DNA from: Cordilura impudica
Lineage: Eukaryota; Arthropoda; Insecta; Diptera; Scathophagidae
Direction of reading: 5' to 3'
Assembly: GCA_963682025.1 (NCBI GenBank)
Contig: OY821517.1
Location: 226,710,476-226,774,475, forward strand
Length of the DNA stretch: 64,000 nt
The position numbers were made by a program, and so were the translations under genes. Shown piece by piece: positions 1 through 9,258 of the stretch; the stretch's first letter is position 1, and each line of letters opens with the position of its first letter. The notes beneath the pieces were generated by a model, which was not told where the DNA came from, made no database searches, and saw only the letters and a list, made by a program, of their open reading frames with translations.

Positions 1-944
1 CTTTAATGTATTGAATGTTTATTCCTAATATACTCTTACCCATTCTGGTAGCTACATCGACTTTTAAGCTTATCATTTTGTTCGATAAACTTCGTTTTAA
101 TCTATTTTTTATGCTATTTGCGCACAGATGTATGTATTCGACAATATTTTTGGAACTTAAATTAATTTTATATTGCTTTTCATGAGGTTCAATTATTTGC
201 TTAAAATAAAGCTCGTCATCAAAAATTCGGAACGGAATGTTTTTGACAGTAACCAGCCCAACACAACATTTAAGAAAACCACTCTTATTTAATTTTAGAC
301 CGAATTGGTTAGAACTTCGCCAATTGGAAACGTTTTGGTCACTTGTGGATAGAGCGATTTCATCAAAATTATGCTTGTGTACAACCTCATAATGTCTTTT
401 TATATTTCCTAGTATGTACCCTTTAAGTTCTTTTTCACACACGAGGTACTTTGAATAATTTTTTCTTTATTATAAGAAACAAGGGTTTCCTTATTAATAT
501 ATGATTTTCTACCCATTTTTTAACTTAACAAAACACAAAACAAATTTAATTAGCAAAATATTTGTTCACACAAACGTAACAAACAATTGAAAATTCAATC
601 TTCTCATGAAAAATTTGTTTTCGAACGAATTTTAAAATGATAAATACTTAAAGAATTAACTGTTAACAAACACATTGCTTTTGTTTTCATTCATGAGAGA
701 CTATATTTAACACGTGTTTGCAAATGCGCTCTATACGTGTGAATACTCTCTTTGTATACTCTCTCGTTTGAAAGTGTATTGATAAGATCTTTGCATACAG
801 TCTCTCATGAAAGATAACAAAAGCAATGTTTTTGTTAAATGTTAATTCGTCAAGTATTTATCGTTTTAAAATTCGTTTGAAAACAACTTTTTCATGAGAA
901 GATTGAATTTTCAACCGTTTGTTTGCGAATTTTTGCGCACCCTG
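1..944 (-). mobile_element. hAT element copy 1, 5' end, cut by the window edge
   Basis: On the minus strand this is a second copy of the hAT element at 35222-42336. It starts at the terminal inverted repeat CAGGGTGCG (plus-strand CGCACCCTG at 936-944) and runs through a long subterminal palindrome into the N-terminal part of a transposase gene (about 1-520). Sequence and order match 35222 to about 36160 closely, with few substitutions. The next 8 bases after the terminus (945-952) would be one half of the target-site duplication; the other half lies outside the window. Both copies share the same out-of-frame join near the start of the coding region, so that lesion or intron predates their separation. 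The copy is inverted relative to the one at 35222. Confidence 0.85.
575..924. repeat. Long imperfect palindrome in hAT copy 1
   Basis: Two arms of about 130 bp, each containing TTGAAAATTCAATCTTCTC and CATTGCTTTTGTT, face each other across a loop of about 85 bp. It is the same structure as 35243-35590. Transcripts through it could fold into a long hairpin. Confidence 0.8.
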
Positions 945-1357
945 GATAGAAGTCAAATTTTTTTGATAGTTACAAATATCAGCACAAAGTCATTATATTT
1001 AATTTTTTTATAAAAAAATTATAAAAATTAATATGAATATTAGGATTTTCATTAATAAAAATTAATAATAATAATAATATTTATTAATAAATTTTATATT
1101 TTTGTACATATAAATTCAAGTATTTTTTTTTATAAATTAAATGTAAACATTAATTCAATTGCAGAAAAATTAATTATTAATGTTAATATAGGTAACTAAA
1201 ATTAATATAATTAAATATATGGTTTGTTTCAAATATATTTTATAAATTTTTTCATATATACTTACATACATAAATTTATTTATATTAAATTATGTATATA
1301 ATTATATGTATTTAAATATATATAAATAATTTATATATTACTATATAATTGCCTTTT
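945..1357. other. AT-rich stretch without a recognisable gene
   Basis: Very AT-rich sequence with short TAA/ATA runs (for example 1063-1090) between the hAT terminus and the Harbinger coding region. I see no coding sequence. It probably includes the 3' non-coding end of the Harbinger element, but I could not identify its terminal inverted repeat or TSD. Confidence 0.6.
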
Positions 1358-2569
1358 CTACAAATTAATTGCAATATTTTGGCGTATTATTACTGCTACA
1401 TCTCCGTCATCTCCTTCATTACTATCTTCCACTTCATTTAGTTGTCCAACTTCTGGCTGCGCGCATTTAAAATAGATGCACATGTTGTGAAGTGCAGCAC
1501 ATGCGTTTATTATTTTTGTGCATTTTTGGGGATTGTAGTGTAGCCCTCGAGATCCTATGATGCACCGGAATCTATTTTTCAACACAGCAAAGCAACGCCC
1601 AACCAAATTCCGTGTGCTTGCGTGTTTTTTGTTGTATCGCCTTTCATCGGCATTGCTAGGATTCCTGAATGGTGTCATCAGAAACGGTTTCAATTTATAA
1701 CCGGAATCTCCTATACATTAAAGAAAAAATGTAAAAAGGTAGACATAGTATATCATTAGTATCATACCAAGAATCCACGTATTTCTTTGGCCACTTTCAA
1801 AGCTTTCTTGCAGTTTTTGATCTACAATCCTCTGCTCCCATACAAATGCATCATGGTTGGCACCGGGATGCCTTGCATCGACGAACATAATGTACATTCT
1901 GTGATCACAAATCTGAAAACCAACAAAAATTGTTTGAAATCTGTTTTTATGGAGTATAAAAGGTATTTTGTAAAACTTACCACCATTGCATTTATACTAT
2001 AATAACCTTTTCTGTTGTAGTACAGATGTTTCACGTTGTCTCCTGGAGATTTTATTCTGATGTGAGTTCCATCAACGCAACCAATAATGCAGGAAAACCC
2101 CTGGACTCAAAAAAGCCTTCCTTGTTTATATGTTGATTTTCAGGGCGAACCATTTGTATCCATTCCCCACAAATGAAATCCTCAAAAAAATTTAAACACT
2201 CCGCATATATTCTACAAACTGAAGTCTTACATGTGGAGGAAAGGATTTCATTTCCCACACCGTGCTCCCAGTGGCTTCTATAGGTATGATTACCCGTTTC
2301 TTGTAATTTGTGCAGAAGAACAAGAAAAATGTCTTTTGACACTCGGAAATTTGCAATAAATCTAGCATAAAGAATATAATTTTTTACAATAATAACAATA
2401 AAGTATACACTGTTAGTTCTTTTAATATGTTCATAAAAATTCGTACTTACTGGCTTGTGGGCAGCTCCAGGATATTGTACATGTCTCGCAATTGCCTACG
2501 AGTTAAATGAACATTTCCATCTTCATTCTCGGTAGCCTCCAAAAAATGTACAGCGATGGTCAAATCCAT
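1358..2569 (-). pseudogene. PIF/Harbinger transposase, four exons, inactivated
   Basis: A HARBI1-type DDE nuclease gene on the minus strand. Exon 1 starts at ATG 2569-2567 and ends at 2451; exon 2 is 2361-1981, exon 3 is 1912-1768 and exon 4 is 1710-1358. All three introns have GT/AG ends. Exon 2 holds the first catalytic Asp (CVDGTH context), exon 3 the second (FVDARHPGANHD), and exon 4 the C-terminal block with YNKKHASTRNLV and ACAALHNMC. Two defects are visible. A one-base frameshift lies near 2100, just before the CVDGTH block. In exon 4 the position expected to be the catalytic Glu (V-E-R-C-F in relatives) reads V-G-R-C-F. The partner Myb-like protein of autonomous Harbingers is not seen. 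The family call is firm; the exact start is less certain. Confidence 0.85.
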
Positions 2570-2950
2570 TATAATAATTTTCACACATAAAAACACAAAT
2601 TTTCTCAAATATAAATATTGTTATTAATTTTTATTTACATTATTACATTTGTCATATACAGCTGATTATGGTTAAATAGGGTTGTTTTTATCTTCAAACA
2701 ATTTAGTAGTATTTTTGCTACTTTTAAAGGAAATTGTAATAATTGCTCAAAATATTCGATCTGGCATCGCCGCGTTTTGTAAGTGCCTAAGAAACGAAAA
2801 TTGACACACGTAAGCAAATGCGATCGAACGTTATCGAGATAGAGAAGCCCATATTATTTCACGTTCGAGTGACCTCCTTTCGTTCGAATAGTTTTTCGTT
2901 CGACATAGAGAAACAGGCTATTAGACACCCAACTTGCCAAAGAAATTGAC
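2570..2950. other. Junction region between Harbinger and hAT remnants
   Basis: No gene recognised. 2821-2910 contains several TTCGAACG/GTTCGA-like and ATAGAGAA motifs that may be a terminal region of one of the flanking elements, but the boundaries cannot be set. Confidence 0.4.
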
Positions 2951-3145
2951 TTGTTTGTTTCAGGAGGTGCAAGAGGTAAATATTTGCAAGCTGCATACAA
3001 TTTTTTACAAACCATTTTGCCAACGAGCGTAGAATGCGAAAGATGCTTTTCAACGGCAACGTATATTGGCAGCAAAATTCGTTCGAGATTATCTGATGAA
3101 ACTTTAGACGCTTTAATTTTTCTAAGAAGCTATTTAAATCAGTAG
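2951..3145 (+). pseudogene. hAT transposase C-terminal dimerisation domain fragment
   Basis: About 64 residues match the C-terminal hAT dimerisation region: LPTSVECERCFSTA is the equivalent of the conserved P-TS--SER-FS-A block that carries the catalytic Glu, followed by IGSKIRSRLSDETLDALIFLR. The stop after FLRSYLNQ at 3143-3145 is the natural end in this family. Everything upstream (BED finger, RNase H-like core) is missing here, so this is a 5'-truncated remnant. It is a different hAT family from those at 12904, 24041 and 35222. Confidence 0.85.
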
Positions 3146-3561
3146 ACAGTATTTCTCAAGAATAATTATTCAGTATTTTAAAAATTTGTTTAAAATTAAA
3201 ATTGCCTTAAATTTTTATTTAAAATTAAATAATCAAAATGTGATTAATCAATTTAAAATTGATATGAATAAGTTTTTTTTTTTGTTTTGTTATATTTTAA
3301 AATTACATAAAATGTAATTATGTTTTTCTTTTACTACATGAATTCCTTTTAAACCTAGATAAAATATGTATTATTAAATATATACTATTAAACAAATACA
3401 AAATTATTTTTTTCTTCAATACAAAACTATTTATTCAACAAAATGGTATTAAAAAAAATTTAAATCCCGAAAAATCCCGAAAATCCCGGGATCTCGGGAT
3501 CGAGATTTTAAAAATCCCGAATCCCGGGATTTTCAAATATCAATCCCGATTGGCATCCCTA
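3146..3561 (+). mobile_element. hAT 3' non-coding end with TCCCG-rich subterminal repeats
   Basis: AT-rich 3' region of the preceding hAT remnant. From 3465 it becomes an array of AAATCCCGA / ATCCCGGGAT repeats, ending ATTGGCATCCCTA at 3561. On the other strand that is TAGGGATGCC, a hAT-like terminal repeat. The matching 5' end is absent, so no TSD can be shown. Confidence 0.65.
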
Positions 3562-3608
3562 GTACATATACTTGAAATTGACAAATCCCGTGTAATTATT
3601 CAATCACT

Positions 3609-3986
3609 ATGAATTCAGTTAAAATCAATCATTATATGAAATCGAACAGTACAACTAAAAATCATTTTAAAGGTGTCTTTGCTTCTGATCAACTACCTAA
3701 GAAAGCTGTTGTAAAACCATCATTCAGTATAGCAAACACCGATCCATCATATAAACCAGGACAGCATTGGGTTGCCTGTTATTTCCCACAAAATAAACCT
3801 GGTGAATTCTTTTGTCCAGCTGGTCAACCACCTATTAAACCTTTTATTAAATTTTTTAATACAAATTCTAAATCGTATATTTATAACAAAAAACGTATTC
3901 AAAGCGAATATTCAATATTATGTGGAATTTATTGTTGTATTTTTATTTATTTTAGATGTAAAAAAGTATCATTTCATAAAATTTAA
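3609..3986 (+). pseudogene. Adenain-like (C5) cysteine protease of Polinton/Maverick type, relic
   Basis: A 125-residue ORF resembling the cysteine protease of Polinton/Maverick large DNA transposons. Visible landmarks are GVFASDQLP near the N-terminus, NTDPSYKPGQHWVACYF (catalytic His in HWVA), an EFFCPAGQPP block where relatives read EFFDS-G-PP, YIYNKKRIQS, and CGIYCCIFIYFRC (nucleophilic Cys in CG-YC). Adenains cleave capsid-maturation precursors. The ORF is shorter than the usual 200 or so residues, and the Asp expected after EFF has been replaced, so the enzyme is probably dead. No Polinton DNA polymerase, integrase, ATPase or capsid gene is nearby, so this is an isolated fragment. Family call from memory. 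Confidence 0.6.
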
Positions 3987-4153
3987 AAATTTTTTAATTA
4001 TTCAAACTTATTTTTAAATGATGTATTAATAAGTATTTTAAAAAATATTTTTTGTAAATAAAATAGCAATAAAACAAAATTATTCATCTGTTGTTTTTAT
4101 TTCATCCATTGTATTATAACAAAAAATTGTTTTAATACCACGCACCATTTAAA
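3987..4153. other. AT-rich flank with left TSD (4136-4153)
   Basis: Contains AATAAA-like sites and ends in the 18-bp direct repeat taccacgcaccatttaaa (4136-4153), repeated exactly at 4723-4740. It is the target-site duplication of the element between them. Confidence 0.7.
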
Positions 4154-4472
4154 CAAAATTAAAATTTGCAATAATTGCAATATGTCTGAAAAATGACTAA
4201 ATCTAACAAACAAAAAATTTCTTCGCTTCAAAAGCGTCATCTCAAATATATGTAAAAGTGCATATGTAGGTATGTACAAAAACCGTACATCACATATGAC
4301 AACTCTTACGAAAACTGAGAATAGTGGAAATTAGAAGTATAAATGCAAAAAATATTCAAAAATTCAAAAATAACGATTGTTTGTTTGGACAGAGTTGTAT
4401 CTTCTGAAATTAATACAAAGTAAAGCTGTATGGTACGAAACTGAATCTAACCACACTGCTCGTAGGCCTGAC

Positions 4473-4555
4473 TTTAGGTGAGTGTGTTAAAGCGCTGACC
4501 AAAAAGTGCAAGTACGAGTGTATGTGAAGGTTCATGGTTCAAAACTTCACGGCCG
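4473..4555 (+). promoter_or_regulatory. tRNA-like RNA polymerase III promoter (A and B box)
   Basis: GGTGAGTGTGTTAAAGCGC (4477-4495) resembles a tRNA A box plus D-arm, and GGTTCAAAACT (4536-4546) resembles the B box GGTTCGANNCC with changes. Spacing is about 45-50 bp. It could not fold as a full tRNA with confidence, so a tRNA-derived SINE head is more likely than a tRNA gene. Confidence 0.45.
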
Positions 4556-4630
4556 CCCGAAGTAGAAAAAATTTTCATATAGAAACAATCTATTCAATTA
4601 AAAACATAACAATTATCACAATGTTCAATA

Positions 4631-4671
4631 AATCGCTGATGAAGGCTGAAATGCCAGAAACCGGTCCGATT
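4631..4671 (+). ncRNA. Hammerhead ribozyme motif
   Basis: The core elements occur in order: CTGATGA at 4636-4642, a short helix II (GGC 4644-4646 with GCC 4653-4655), GAAA at 4657-4660, a tiny helix III (A-C / G-T across CG) and C at 4666 as the cleavage-site base. Helix I is closed by AATCG (4631-4635) pairing exactly with CGATT (4667-4671). The very short helix III is characteristic, as I recall, of hammerheads in Penelope-like elements and retrozymes, which often cleave as dimers. The A/A pair at the base of helix II is a weakness. Confidence 0.7.
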
Positions 4672-4740
4672 AAGAATACAAGTGCAGTTATGAATTTTTG
4701 AAATATGTGCTTTCTTCTTCTTTACCACGCACCATTTAAA

Positions 4741-4892
4741 TAAAAATATTTATGATTTTGCTAAACAGATAGCGAACTCAGCGGTTCTGCTTACTAAAAA
4801 ATATATAAACGAAATATATAAATGAAAAAAGAATTGTATGTTAACATGTGTGTGTGTTAGTAAACATGTTAACATACGTTTGTTTTTTTGTT
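4741..4892. other. AT-rich spacer
   Basis: Flank after the right TSD with an inverted TTAACATG / CATGTTAA pair around 4840-4875. No gene. Confidence 0.5.
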
Positions 4893-5409
4893 TACATATA
4901 CACAAAGATTTCATTAATGCTTTCTTGGGTTCTGGTTTCGTCTTGCTTTAAGACGTTTAGGGTTGAGTCTATGATTGATGTCTGATTTTTGAATAATTTT
5001 AGGATGTGCCCCTTCTCTATTTTCGCTGATTAATAGTTCTTGACATTTCTTCGGCACAATCTGAGTCCAAAACACCAAATAATGATCGTGCTATATTTTC
5101 AATAATGTTGTTCCAATTGTAAATATCTCTTTCTCTTGGCGCAATTCATTGCTTATTTGGTCAAGGTTGTTGGTTAGGACCTTGCACATAGACTGGGCAC
5201 AACTATTGTAGTCCTTATATTCCTCATGAAAGAGATTTTGGTTCTGATGAAAACGGAGCTAAGCCGTAGTACACCATCATTTTCCATTCAGATGTAACTA
5301 ATTTCGTTGTTCCAATTCCTTCAAAATAGAGTCCTGGATCATTGCGAAACTTACTGATCTGGATGTTGCTACTTATGGCTGCTGGGATGAGTAGAAGTGT
5401 TATGAGCAT
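4893..5409 (-). pseudogene. BEL element 2: env-like (F-type glycoprotein) remnant
   Basis: The minus strand carries a hydrophobic leader (MLITLLLIPAAISS), then the block PGLYFEGIGTTKLVTSEWKMMVYY, which aligns with the env of BEL element 1 at about 28110-28180. Further on, ARSLFGVLDSDCAEEMSRTIN is equivalent to the fusion-peptide region there. Several frameshifts and stops interrupt it, the cleavage site is not preserved, and the C-terminal half and the membrane anchor are missing. It follows directly downstream of the integrase remnant of the same element. Confidence 0.75.
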
Positions 5410-6665
5410 GGTAACTAAAGTTGAGTTCTTAATTGGCTTCTGGTTCCTTGACGGAACTTTATTTTGTTTGCTGCTTCTGCTTCGTCTGTAGGCAGTGCTC
5501 GATTTTTTAATGTTTCCCTGGCTGGGGTTTTCTCTTCATCTTCATGAAATAATGGTGCTAGTCTGGTGATCGCTCGGCTTGATATTCCCGACGCTGTTTT
5601 TAGGTCTACCACCCACCGCCATTTCCCTGGTAGGTTTTGAGAATTCTTCCGAGTGGACACTGCATAACAGGTACGTTGTCCTCCTTTATGATGACCAATT
5701 GCCCTTCTTGCACATTCTCGGATGATGTTTTCCATTTTCGTTTTTCTTGAAGATGGTGTAGATACTCGGTAGACCAATTCCTCCAGAATTTATGTTTAAA
5801 TTGAGATACATGTTCCCACCTTTTGGCAAGGAACTTAATTGGCTGTGCTGCACTGGTATCCACCTGAGCTGTTAGTGGTTCTCCAATTAAGAAGTGTCCT
5901 GGGGTTAATGCGAATAAGTCATTTGGGTTGGTTGTCAGTGGTGTAATCCGTCGTGAGTTTAAAATTGCTTCGATTTCAATTATTAGTGTTTCAAGCTCTT
6001 CGCGCGTGAGCGAATCTGCTGACACACTTTGTAGTAACATTTGTTTGACGGATTTAACTGCCGCTTCCCACAATCCTCCAAAATGAGGTGTTCTAGGGGG
6101 TATGGATTTGAATTCAATATTCTCCTTGCTGCATGATCGGATGATCGATTCTTGTGAGGTCTTAGCAAAGACGACCTTGTCTAATTCTTCTAGTTGATTT
6201 CGTGCACCGACGAAATTTGTAGCGTTATCTGAATAAATTGTCTGACAACGTCCTCGCTGTGCTAAAACCCTTTTAAGGGCTCCAATAAATACATCGGTGG
6301 TGAGGTCACTCACTATTTCTACTATATCGGACGCAATTTTGGACGGTATTTCTGGCCACTGATTTACCCTTGATGATCCAGTATTGCTGTGTGGCAATTG
6401 CTGATAATGTTTGTGGACCACAGTGATGATTGTCCTTATGAATCATTTTCAATATTAATTTTGAAATTGGATCGTTGTATGGTAACAGTATTGGATGTTT
6501 TGCATTGAAGGATAGGTGTGAGGCCTCTAGTCTTCCCCCGACTTGAAGAACCTCGTTTTCATCAAGGAATGGAGATAGGCTGCTGATGTAACTCGTTGGG
6601 GTAACTATCTTGGTTGTTGCTCGATCGGCCCTTGTTAGCTTGGCGCTCTGAATGAAGCGCAACAT
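5410..6665 (-). pseudogene. BEL element 2: integrase remnant
   Basis: Overlapping minus-strand frames (6665-6306, 6421-5606 and 5777-5415) together cover a BEL integrase. The zinc-binding N-terminus is partly present (MIHKDNHHCGPQTL). The catalytic core shows [17 protein letters not shown] (second Asp) and [17 protein letters not shown] (Glu), and the C-terminal part shows [16 protein letters not shown] deletion near 6380 removes the segment with the first Asp. The reading frame changes at least twice. Sequence and order closely parallel the integrase of BEL element 1 (23610-27800). Confidence 0.85.
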
Positions 6666-7695
6666 GTATGCTACTATTCTCTGAAGGACCTTAAAGGAAT
6701 CCCAATGATTGATTATGTAAATGATTTCTTCTAATCCTGCGTAAGCAATTGAAGCGGTAGTAAACCTCTACAGATTAAGTCAGCGAGATTATGCTTGGAA
6801 CTAACGTGGCGCCAATGAGTGTTGATTGTTAACCCGTGTATTTTGCTTATTCGATTTGCTACAAAGGTGTGGAGTGAGGATGATGGTGAGTTGATCCAAT
6901 GTAGTACTATTTCAGAATCGGACCACAGGTATGTTTGATTGTTCTCAAATTTCAGTTCTTTCCGAACTCTTGTGGTTAGTTCGGCTCCAAGAACAGCAGC
7001 ACATAGTTCTAGCCTGGGTAAGGTTAACTTCTTTAGCGGAGCAACACGTGATTTGGAGGATAACAGTCTGACGATGATTTTGCCATCCTTCAAAACCGAA
7101 CGTATATAAACTGAGGCACCATATGCCCTTTCGGAAGGATCTACGAACGTATGTATTTGCGTGTGAGTAGATATTTGCGAAATGTTGTCCAATGTAAATT
7201 TAGATTTGCTGGCAATGGCTCATCCTATGTGATTTGTGATTCCCATTACTCTTGTATGCAAATTTTGGCCCATACTACCACAGGACCTGCTATTCCTAAT
7301 GAATCAAATATTCTTGCAATGTCCGATGTAACAGAACGTTTCGTAATTGTTTTCTTGTCTTGGACGTCTGCCTTAAGACAAAACAAATCTGATTTGGGAG
7401 TCCATGTCAATCCTTGATTGTTGATTGATTGTCAAAGTCTAGGTTTACTTCCAGGTCTTCAGGTTGGATGCCTTTTAATAGTTGAGAATGGTTTGTGCAC
7501 CATTTTCTTAGTTTAAATCCAGCTTCTTGGAGTAATCTAGTAAGTTGTTGCTGTATCTCGATGGCTGTTCTTAAACAGTTAGAGCCACTCATGCCATCGT
7601 CCACATAAAAATCATATCGTAAAGTATTCGCACCTAGCGGGTATCTTTCCATGTTCCGTTCCGCTAATTGTTGTAAACATTTTGTTTCGAGATAT
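6666..7695 (-). pseudogene. BEL element 2: RT palm and RNase H remnant
   Basis: 7652-7407 contains YDFYVDDGMSG, the RT active-site YVDD block, and 7192-6731 contains THTFVDPSERAYGA-type RNase H sequence with LPRLELCAAVLGAEL, WSDSEIVLHWI and WRHVSSKHNLADL. In RNase H the residue equivalent to the first catalytic Asp is retained (FVDPSE). The amino-terminal two thirds of RT are missing: the frame jumps from the end of the protease region to KCLQQLAE just before YVDD, near 7690. Stops and frameshifts separate the segments. Confidence 0.85.
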
Positions 7696-8239
7696 GCTCT
7701 GCTCCTTCTGCTCCCAGCAGAATGTCAATTTTACTGGTATCATTAAAAATTGGATCAGCTAGTTGAATATTTTCTAGCATTGGCCATGATGAAATGTTGA
7801 AATTTTGAGCTGGTTGATCAGGAATAATGCTTGGGAGCACGAACGCCTCTAATATGGTTTTATATTCGCTTGTTCTGGATTGTAGACTAATGTTGACACG
7901 ATTGTTTGTGTGCTTCGATTTTCTGCCAATCCCTTCGATTCACAAGAATGTTTCTGATGGTTTAATGTTGATTTTGTTTATCAGTCTCTCCGTCACGATA
8001 TTGATTTGCGATCCGGAGTCCAAAATGGCCTTGAAGACGCCGAATTGTCCATTATTTGCTTGGATTCTGACTCTTGCTGTTCCCAACAGTACATAACCCT
8101 GCCGGGTGCCATGATGTTGCACTGAAGCAACCGTAGATAGAGCTGGTACTGTTTTCATGACTTGATGCGAATTATTATTTTCATCATTGTGCACCAATGT
8201 GTTCTCGTGCTCTACCTGAAACAAAGGGCATAGGTTCAA
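7696..8239 (-). pseudogene. BEL element 2: aspartic protease remnant
   Basis: The minus strand encodes YVLLGTARVRIQANNGQFGVF followed by AILDSGSQINIVTERL, the D-S-G active site of BEL proteases, then at 7830-7700 the FN-TSKIDILLGAE block that ends the protease/RT linker in BEL element 1. The gag region is absent. At 8226-8240 the BEL sequence abuts a plus-strand LINE fragment, which truncates it. Confidence 0.8.
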
Positions 8240-8935
8240 TTCTAGGTCCGCTTTTTTTTACTATATATGTTAACAGATATGTACAGATATATATAAACTG
8301 TAAAGTAAATTATATTTCGAGTGAACATAAATTGAATGCTTATCTGGCTAAATTTCACACTTTGTCTAAATCCATCTAAATCTAAATACCTAATTATTTA
8401 ACGTAAATCAGTTAACCTGAGAATTGAACCGGCTATAACTATAAATAATGAACCAATTCAAAATGTATATCCAACCAAAAATTTGGATATCATCTTTAAT
8501 AATACTCTCACCTGGTCTGATCATATGAATGCCGCATTTGCGAAAATTTTCTCTATGTTACGTACATTGTGGACAACCCTACACTTAACCCCACTGAAGC
8601 CAGGAATCCTACTCGTGAAAACATATCTCATCCCCACTTTACTATATGGTTGTGAAATATTTGCAAACCTGGATTCTACATGTAGAAAAAACTTATCGGA
8701 ACATATTTCAGCATACTCCAAAAGCCTTTATGGAGTCAACATAGATCTTCTAAAAATAAGAAGATTACTCCTCATGAAAAACATTATTTTTACGCGTGAG
8801 CCAGGGTACCAAAATAACAGATTAATCCCTACTCGCTCTAGCCGCTCCAACGACATGATTCAAATCAGATACAGAACCTCTTTTTCGGAACTCCATTTTT
8901 ATGTCGTTGCAATTAAATATACAATCAATTTCTAG
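8226..8935 (+). pseudogene. LINE reverse transcriptase fragment (Jockey/I-like)
   Basis: Two plus-strand pieces of a non-LTR RT: GIGSILGPLFFTIYVN (8229-8275; the relatives' P-Q-G-S-I-L-G-P motif) and 8420-8935 with NLDIIFNNTLTWSDHM and LVKTYLIPTLLYGCEIF, the thumb/connection region following the YxDD motif. The YxDD segment itself is deleted around 8280-8400. There is no endonuclease and no poly-A tail. A short internal relic of unknown clade. Confidence 0.75.
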
Positions 8936-9258
8936 GCAGCTTTATTTTTCAACTTAGCCAATTCACAAACCAACACATTTATGGTTAATTATTATTGTGA
9001 ATGAAGATAACAAATTCATTAACAAACACATTAACAAATTTAATAAAACACACATAGTTTATGTATAATTTTATGTATGTGTTATTAGCAACTTTAAATG
9101 CAATTTACTCAAAATAAAAGAAAAAATTTTAAAATCTGTAAATCTGCAAAACGGCTAAAAAGAAATACCTTTCAAATAATATACGTTTGGTCAAAATCGG
9201 GATAAAACGGTAGAACAAATCATCGGTCACTAGAAATCGCCTAGCCTATTAATATTAT
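8936..9258. other. AT-rich spacer without a gene
   Basis: Contains short repeats of ACACATTAACAAA type (9015-9045). Nothing else recognised. Confidence 0.6.

Larger units (their letters stand above)
4154..4722 (+). mobile_element. 569-bp retroelement-like insertion with tRNA-like promoter and hammerhead ribozyme
   Basis: The segment is bounded by perfect 18-bp direct repeats (4136-4153 and 4723-4740), a length typical of target-primed reverse transcription rather than of cut-and-paste elements. Going 5' to 3' it holds about 300 bp of AT-rich sequence without an ORF, a tRNA-like region with A- and B-box matches (4473-4555), and a hammerhead ribozyme motif (4631-4671). It ends in TTTCTTCTT. 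It encodes no protein. Hammerheads are known in Penelope-like elements, retrozymes and the schistosome Sm-alpha SINE-like repeats, so this could be a non-autonomous Penelope-like element or a SINE with a borrowed tail. Confidence 0.65.

Noticed and set aside
4473..4555. A functional tRNA gene
   Set aside because: A and B boxes are degenerate and I could not find a consistent acceptor stem and anticodon loop.
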